Part shown: piece by piece, positions 21,758 through 25,761 of the stretch
How positions within the stretch are numbered: position 1 is the first letter of the stretch
Layout of the letters: each line of letters starts with the position of its first letter
Made by a program: the position numbers and the translations under genes
Virus record (IMG/VR): IMGVR_UViG_3300026521_000036
Span: 1 to 25,761 of that record
Direction: 5' to 3' (one strand)
Origin: a virus
Length of the DNA stretch: 25,761 nt
Notes under the pieces: model-generated
The model's input: the letters and a program-made list of their open reading frames with translations, nothing else
Told to the model about the DNA's origin: nothing
Databases searched by the model: none

Positions 21758-21876
21758 AGACAGGGCTTAGTAAATATATTGAGATGTGGAAATATACAGA
21801 AGAAGAGTTAGTTGCTATTTATAGATTCTATAGTAGTCATAAAGATTATAGTATAAAGCCATCATCATGTATATAG
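21739..21876 (+). CDS. 45-aa small protein
   Basis: Starts MCIKNIKTGL, ends PSSCI; AAAGG about 8 nt before the ATG. Residues 15-40 are helical (EMWKYTEEELVAIYRFY). It overlaps the end of the previous gene and the start of the next, a packed layout typical of phage early genes. Two cysteines (C2, C44). Function not recognised. Confidence 0.5.
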   Translation: MCIKNIKTGLSKYIEMWKYTEEELVAIYRFYSSHKDYSIKPSSCI

Positions 21877-22139
21877 TTAGATTAGCAAGTAAAGAAGAGT
21901 TAACGAGTAGAAGTGGTGTGTATATTGATGATAATTTAATGACTTCTTATAGAGATAATACTAAAGATACATTTGGTATGCCACATACTATGTACAATGC
22001 TCTATATGGTAAAGATTTAAAACTTACAAAAGAACAACTACATAGCTTACAAACAAAGAATGGGTCTACAATAAATGGTTGGGTAGTACAACCATGGATG
22101 CTTAGAATAGAAGACCTTATAAAATACAAATTATTATGA
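21867..22139 (+). CDS. Small accessory protein
   Basis: 90 aa. No own ribosome site; it starts inside the end of the 45-aa gene and is probably translationally coupled. Mixed alpha/beta with an N-terminal MYIVRLASKEEL that resembles short phage proteins; no family recognised. Its stop overlaps the next start (ATGA). Confidence 0.45.
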   Translation: MYIVRLASKEELTSRSGVYIDDNLMTSYRDNTKDTFGMPHTMYNALYGKDLKLTKEQLHSLQTKNGSTINGWVVQPWMLRIEDLIKYKLL

Positions 22140-22399
22140 AGTACTTATTATTAATACTAGCAGTATTACCATTACAAGCTAATGTATATAACCTATATAC
22201 TGAAAATATAACAGGTAAGATATCTATACAAAAAGATGATTTAGTAATAGTGTCTTATGGGTATAAGTACATACATACTTTTATAGAGTATGGTATTAAC
22301 TATAAAGAATGTGGTTCTGAGCAGTGTAGAACTAAAGAGATAGAGAGATTACAAGCTAGATATAAAACTAGAGGTATCTCAATAATAACAATAAGGTAA
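22136..22399 (+). CDS. Secreted or periplasmic small protein
   Basis: 87 aa with an N-terminal signal peptide (MKYLLLILAVLPLQA, cleavage plausible after residue 15). The mature part is beta-rich with two cysteines in ECGSEQC (residues 58-64), which could form a disulfide. Translationally coupled to the upstream gene. Similar in type to the 99-aa gene at 25376. May act in the envelope, for example against superinfection; inferred only. Confidence 0.55.
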   Translation: MKYLLLILAVLPLQANVYNLYTENITGKISIQKDDLVIVSYGYKYIHTFIEYGINYKECGSEQCRTKEIERLQARYKTRGISIITIR

Positions 22400-22403
22400 T
22401 ACT

Positions 22404-22700
22404 ATGGAGAAATTATATAATAGCAAAGGACAAGTTGCTGTAGCTGTTAGCTATGGTTTTGGTGCTGGTTGGAGCACATGGGAAGATGTAGACCCTATGG
22501 ATAAAAAGTATAATGAACTTATTTATAAGGAGCAGTGGGAAGATCTGTATAGATTATTAGAGAAAGATAGCATACATTCTGGAGGAGTAGCAGATATAGA
22601 ATTAGTATGGTTAGATAAAGGTACTGAATTTATCATTACTGAGTACGATGGTGCAGAAAGTATAGAATATAAAGACAAAATACAATGGAGAACAGCATGA
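22404..22700 (+). CDS. Conserved phage protein of unknown function
   Basis: 98 aa, AAGG before the ATG. Motif chain YGFGAGWSTW (residues 18-27), then SGGVADIELVWLDKGTEFII, then TEYDGAESI is a pattern seen in many phage and prophage hypothetical proteins. Soluble, no catalytic residues known. Confidence 0.55.
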   Translation: MEKLYNSKGQVAVAVSYGFGAGWSTWEDVDPMDKKYNELIYKEQWEDLYRLLEKDSIHSGGVADIELVWLDKGTEFIITEYDGAESIEYKDKIQWRTA

Positions 22701-23194
22701 AAAATTTAAAACATTTAGTAGAAGAAGGTCAGCTTATTAATAAGGAGAATGGTAACTTATATGAATTTGGTTACATAGGATTAGTAGATAAATCTGGAGA
22801 TTTAAGCCATAAAACTGTCACGTTTGAAGAGTTAAAAAAAGACTTTACAATTATGCCTAAAGATATTATTTCAGAATTAGAAGCTCTTAGAAAAGAGAAT
22901 TTAAAATTAAAGGATAAGTTAGAAAATTCTAATACTCCTAGAGAAAGAGCTTTAGGAACTGATGAGAGAAAAGAGTATAACATTCTTAGTCAAGCAGAAG
23001 TTAAAGAGATTGAAGAGTTATTTAAAAATGGTAATAAGACTAAACAGTTCTTACTAGCTACTGAGTATAATGTATGTCCTTCTACAATCAGTAGAATACA
23101 TACTGGAGTACACCACTTATCTACATTAGACTATATAGCATGGTTAAAAACTAAAGGAAAATATAATGACATTCACGAGGAAACAACTGTATAA
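22697..23194 (+). CDS. HTH protein with N-terminal region and coiled coil
   Basis: 165 aa from the ATG at 22697 (GGAG six nt upstream; overlaps the previous stop by 4 bp). An in-frame ATG at 22685 is less likely. Residues 60-85 are a coiled coil (ISELEALRKENLKLKDKLEN). Near 120-140 is an HTH of the phage type: FLLATEYNVCPSTISRIHTG. Likely DNA-binding, possibly an early regulator. Confidence 0.55.
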   Translation: MKNLKHLVEEGQLINKENGNLYEFGYIGLVDKSGDLSHKTVTFEELKKDFTIMPKDIISELEALRKENLKLKDKLENSNTPRERALGTDERKEYNILSQAEVKEIEELFKNGNKTKQFLLATEYNVCPSTISRIHTGVHHLSTLDYIAWLKTKGKYNDIHEETTV

Positions 23195-23465
23195 TTATTT
23201 ACCAAAACAAAAAGCGAATACTCTCATAAATGCCCTAAGAAGAGAGAACTTAGGTAAGAACATACCATTAACAACAATAGAGAAACATCGCTATGGTAAA
23301 GCTCCTAGGACTATGTGGGTATATGAATTTGATACTAATGAGATTATTAAAACATATACTGAAAAGATAAAAGATTATAAAAGTAATCCATTTAGAACAC
23401 CTAATAAAAATTGGTTACTACATTGGAGTAATATTATAACTATTATGAAGGAGTTAGAAAAATGA
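23166..23465 (+). CDS. Small basic protein
   Basis: 99 aa, AAAGGA before the ATG. Basic (many K/R), with a possible HTH-like N-terminus (TRKQLYNYLPKQKANTLINAL) that resembles phage DNA-binding proteins only loosely. Overlaps the next gene by 4 bp (ATGA). Unrecognised. Confidence 0.45.
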   Translation: MTFTRKQLYNYLPKQKANTLINALRRENLGKNIPLTTIEKHRYGKAPRTMWVYEFDTNEIIKTYTEKIKDYKSNPFRTPNKNWLLHWSNIITIMKELEK

Positions 23466-23683
23466 AAATAATGTCTTTAATAAATAGAGATGTATTTATA
23501 GAAGCTATTAAGTACAGTACTATAAATAGTAATGAAGTAGAAGACGTAATATTAACACATGAAGTATTCAAAGCTATGAGTACTAATAATTTAACTTTTA
23601 AAGATTTAGAAAATATTGCTGACTATATTAAAAAATATAAATGTACTATGATCGAACTAAAAGAAGTTGTAAGTAATCCGTAA
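23462..23683 (+). CDS. Small acidic protein
   Basis: 73 aa, AAGGAG eight nt before the ATG, which overlaps the previous stop. Helical with no membrane segment or metal-binding set. Unrecognised. Confidence 0.45.
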   Translation: MKIMSLINRDVFIEAIKYSTINSNEVEDVILTHEVFKAMSTNNLTFKDLENIADYIKKYKCTMIELKEVVSNP

Positions 23684-23738
23684 AATAAATAAAAACAATT
23701 AGAAAGTTTATACTTCCTAAAATACTAAAGGATATAAA

Positions 23739-24026
23739 ATGACAAGAGATAGTTTAAAAGTGTATTTAATGCAAATTGCACAATCAGATGATCCAATATC
23801 TTCAAGATGGGATCCAGGAATCTTATGCAGTATAATAGATACAGTATCTGATGAAGATATATTAGGTTTAATTAAAACACCTAGAATATGCTCTAATTGT
23901 AAATTTTCTAAATTAGATAAAAACAAAGACTTACATTGTATAAAAGGTATAACTATAGAATCTTCAAAAGCTTATATACTAGCAGATTTTGGATGTGTAT
24001 ATTGGGATAAAAAGGATATGAAATGA
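23739..24026 (+). CDS. Cysteine-rich small protein, possible zinc binder
   Basis: 95 aa, AAAGG before the ATG. C-terminal half has CSNCKFSKLDK (residues 51-61), then a Cys near 66 in LHCIKG, then FGCVYW at about 87-92. The four spaced cysteines could hold a metal ion, as in small phage zinc proteins. It overlaps the next gene by 4 bp. Confidence 0.5.
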   Translation: MTRDSLKVYLMQIAQSDDPISSRWDPGILCSIIDTVSDEDILGLIKTPRICSNCKFSKLDKNKDLHCIKGITIESSKAYILADFGCVYWDKKDMK

Positions 24027-24202
24027 ATATAGATATAATACTAGGATTAGCGATTGGAATCCTAGTTGGAGTATTTATAATAATTCCAATTAGTTACGAA
24101 AAAGGGTCTGTAAATAAATTACTTATTAAAGAGCAATGTGCGGAATATAATTCTACAACTGGAAAGTTTGTAATACATAATTTACTAAAGGTTAGAAAAT
24201 GA
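24023..24202 (+). CDS. 59-aa membrane protein, conserved phage type
   Basis: One membrane segment (residues about 5-22, LGLAIGILVGVFIIIP). The C-terminal part has QCAEYNSTTGKFVI, a motif of many small phage membrane proteins (C-A-x-Y-x3-T-G-x-F). Starts and ends by ATGA overlaps with its neighbours. Function unknown; the motif is probably exposed outside the membrane. Confidence 0.6.
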   Translation: MNIDIILGLAIGILVGVFIIIPISYEKGSVNKLLIKEQCAEYNSTTGKFVIHNLLKVRK

Positions 24203-24420
24203 ATATGAATACATTTAAAAGTGAATATTTAAAAGAGGAAGATACAGTTACTGTATCAGCAAGAGAGCTTCAAAACTTGTTAATTAAATACGATAGTTTA
24301 GAAAGAAAAGTCGATTCTGTTCTGAATAAAAATAAAAGACTAGCAATACATATTGAAGACTTGGAGCTTCAAATTGAAAAACTCCAAAATACTCATATTA
24401 CATTAGATTTAAAGGTTTAG
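24199..24420 (+). CDS. Coiled-coil protein, upstream frame of a possible frameshift pair
   Basis: 73 aa. Residues about 18-60 are heptad-like (ARELQNLLIKYDSLERKVDS ... HIEDLELQIEKL). AAAGG before the ATG. Three codons before the stop the mRNA reads T TTA AAG (24408-24414), a slippery heptamer for -1 shifting; the -1 frame stays open to 24668 without a normal start codon. The short form may therefore be one of two products. Confidence 0.6.
   Translation: MNMNTFKSEYLKEEDTVTVSARELQNLLIKYDSLERKVDSVLNKNKRLAIHIEDLELQIEKLQNTHITLDLKV
24408..24414 (+). promoter_or_regulatory. Candidate -1 ribosomal frameshift site (TTTAAAG)
   Basis: X XXY YYZ heptamer in the correct register: zero frame reads GAT TTA AAG GTT TAG. 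A -1 slip gives TTT AAA GGT TTA GAT and enters an 84-codon open frame. No strong stimulatory pseudoknot is visible downstream; the nearest stem is weak. Confidence 0.5.
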
Positions 24421-24668
24421 ATATAGCTAATAGAACAATTAAATATTGCTCATATTGCGGTAATGATACAGGGATTGAAATTTACTCAGATGCGTATATA
24501 AAAAGCTTAGAAAAGCATATAACTCATTTAGAAGATATAGTAGAGAATGAAATATATGCTAAGCATTTCACGTTAGAAGACTCATTAAAGGTATTACAAG
24601 CTTTGATAAATAAAGAAGGTAAAGATTATGTTGAAAGACAAATCAATATGATGGAGGAGAGGAGATAA
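24414..24668 (+). CDS. -1 frame extension: CxxC-containing domain
   Basis: 84 codons from GGT (24414) to TAA (24666-24668); fused product about 156 aa. It contains YCSYCGNDTG (single CxxC) and then a coiled stretch (IKSLEKHITHLEDIVE). The frame has no ATG until 24645, only TTG at 24603, so independent translation would need ATA or ATT near 24402-24423. A mutation that split one gene is the other explanation. Function unknown; the fused shape is a coiled coil with a metal-binding knuckle. Confidence 0.45.
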   Translation, partial: GLDIANRTIKYCSYCGNDTGIEIYSDAYIKSLEKHITHLEDIVENEIYAKHFTLEDSLKVLQALINKEGKDYVERQINMMEERR

Positions 24669-24669
24669 A

Positions 24670-24765
24670 ATGTTTACTAAATACAATTGTATAGAAGTAG
24701 TCCTTATAACCGTTATGGTTATTGGATTAATGTTCGTTGCTTTTGGAGCATTATATGGAAACTAA
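24670..24765 (+). CDS. 31-aa membrane microprotein
   Basis: GGAGAGGAGATAAA before the ATG (24670). Single hydrophobic segment (about residues 8-28, IEVVLITVMVIGLMFVAFG) with no cleavage site. Not long enough for standard ORF calls. Role unknown. Confidence 0.55.
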   Translation: MFTKYNCIEVVLITVMVIGLMFVAFGALYGN

Positions 24766-24776
24766 AGGGGTAAATT

Positions 24777-25373
24777 ATGATATTAACTAAAAAAGAAATA
24801 GTACAAAAATTAATAGATGGTAAGAAATTGACTCCAGTAACAGATAATAATTGTTATTGCTATTATGATGATACATATAACAATCCATTTAGATTTGTTA
24901 ATCCAGATTTAAATATTAATAGTGATATGGAAATAGCATGGGCTGTTACTGAATGGGAACTGTATGAAGAAAAACCCACTTGGTGGGAACCAAAGGATGA
25001 TGAAAAAGCTTATTATATAGATGACTCAGGGCAGATATGCACAGGTGATGTATGGAACTATGAAATAGATAAAGGGTGTGTTAATCAAGGTAATGTATTT
25101 AAAACAAAAGAAGAAGCTGAAAGAGAAGCTAAATTAAGGGAAGCTAAATATAAAGTAAAACGTAGAGTTTGGGAGCTTAATGATGGATACTTTATTAATT
25201 TTAAACTCTATGATGATAATTATTCTTTCCATTTATACGAAAATAGAATGAAGTGTAGTGTTAGTAGTTCAACTAAATATTATCCTAATTGGCAATACCT
25301 TAAGTCTAAAGAATTAGTTGAACAACTAATTAAAGAGATGGAAAAAGATCTATTACTAATAAGAGGAGAATAG
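24777..25373 (+). CDS. Conserved phage/prophage protein of unknown function
   Basis: 198 aa, AAAGGGG before the ATG. Features: W-rich stretch (WELYEEKPTWWEPK, residues 61-74), then a YYIDDSGQI beta turn, then GNVFKTKEEAEREA (about 104-117). The W.P...Y.ID..G, GN.F.T.EEAE chain occurs in many phage hypotheticals. Charged C-terminal helix. No enzymatic motif. Confidence 0.55.
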   Translation: MILTKKEIVQKLIDGKKLTPVTDNNCYCYYDDTYNNPFRFVNPDLNINSDMEIAWAVTEWELYEEKPTWWEPKDDEKAYYIDDSGQICTGDVWNYEIDKGCVNQGNVFKTKEEAEREAKLREAKYKVKRRVWELNDGYFINFKLYDDNYSFHLYENRMKCSVSSSTKYYPNWQYLKSKELVEQLIKEMEKDLLLIRGE

Positions 25374-25375
25374 CA

Positions 25376-25675
25376 ATGAAAAAAATTATATTAATACTAT
25401 TAATGCTAACAGCATTAGTACAAGCAGAACAAGGAAGTGGTAAATTTTACCAGAACGAAAGTATATCAGTAGTTAGTAGTAAACAAATATCTTTTTATTA
25501 TAATAGAAGTACATTATATTTAAAAGACCAAAATACTAACAATATGGCTATTAATCTATACAAAGCTATATGTGCAGATAAAGATATAAATGAGTTATCT
25601 CGTATTTATAAAATAAGATACATATACATCTATAAAGATGGTATCTATCAAATAGACGTACCAGAGTGTAAATAA
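25376..25675 (+). CDS. Secreted or periplasmic small protein
   Basis: 99 aa with a clear signal peptide (MKKIILILLMLTALVQA, residues 1-17; cleavage before E18). Two cysteines in the mature part (C66, C98). Mixed beta/helix, similar in type to the gene at 22136. AGGAG before the ATG. Envelope-located; role unknown. Confidence 0.55.
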   Translation: MKKIILILLMLTALVQAEQGSGKFYQNESISVVSSKQISFYYNRSTLYLKDQNTNNMAINLYKAICADKDINELSRIYKIRYIYIYKDGIYQIDVPECK

Positions 25676-25761
25676 TGAAAGAAGCACTATATAAACTAAT
25701 TAACAAAGTTAAACCACAAATACTAGTACAGTATCCATACTTACTAGAATTAGCTAGTAAC
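25675..25761 (+). CDS. Start of a further gene (truncated at right edge)
   Basis: 29 codons from ATG 25675, which overlaps the previous stop (TAATG). Sequence starts MKEALYKLINKV and is helical. No product call possible. Confidence 0.5.
   Translation, partial: MKEALYKLINKVKPQILVQYPYLLELASN

Overview
The window is part of an AT-rich (roughly one third G+C by eye) tailed-phage genome, most likely a podovirus-type phage. It has a T7/N4-style large terminase, no visible long-tail genes such as tape measure or sheath, and its own single-subunit RNA polymerase. Portal, major capsid, DNA polymerase, helicase and integrase are not in the window. The host cannot be proved. Promoter-like boxes are mostly TATAAT, often as extended -10s without a -35, as described for Campylobacterota, so an epsilon-type host is a guess only.

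Layout. (1) 1-12810, all on the minus strand, is the virion and lysis half. In transcription order it holds an HNH homing endonuclease (11779-12810), small virion proteins and a probable beta-rich tail/decoration set (8194-11668), small and large terminase, an adaptor-like protein, a short fiber protein, and a fiber with four exact-period 51-residue repeats (2676-4385). Next is a lysis cassette (PLA2-like protein, coiled-coil membrane protein, holin, VanZ-like membrane protein, M15 endolysin, spanin-like protein). A second fiber with the same head domain runs off the left edge. (2) 12811-13051 is an unusually GC-rich, foldable intergenic region. (3) 13052-13686 carries three tiny plus-strand genes, each followed by a hairpin. 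(4) 13748-16713 is an inverted (minus) island of DNA-binding proteins: two ParB-like proteins and a GIY-YIG-like protein that share one C-terminal HTH plus FNG module, and a small coiled-coil protein. It has a consensus promoter with tandem operators (16729-16842) and a helically phased CpG repeat array (14513-14636). (5) 16975-20541 is the plus-strand early/middle block with a 612-aa T7-type RNA polymerase, closed by a very strong terminator. (6) 20661 to the right end is a dense run of small overlapping accessory genes: membrane microproteins, secreted small proteins, HTH and CxxC proteins, and a candidate -1 programmed frameshift at 24408-24414.

How it may work together (inference). Host RNA polymerase probably reads the plus-strand early genes and makes the phage RNA polymerase. 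The minus-strand ParB/GIY-YIG island looks autoregulated and could be a control, segregation or anti-competitor module. The virion and lysis genes carry a TATAAT-like box in every gap above about 30 bp, so host polymerase may read them as well. Promoters for the phage polymerase were not identified with confidence.
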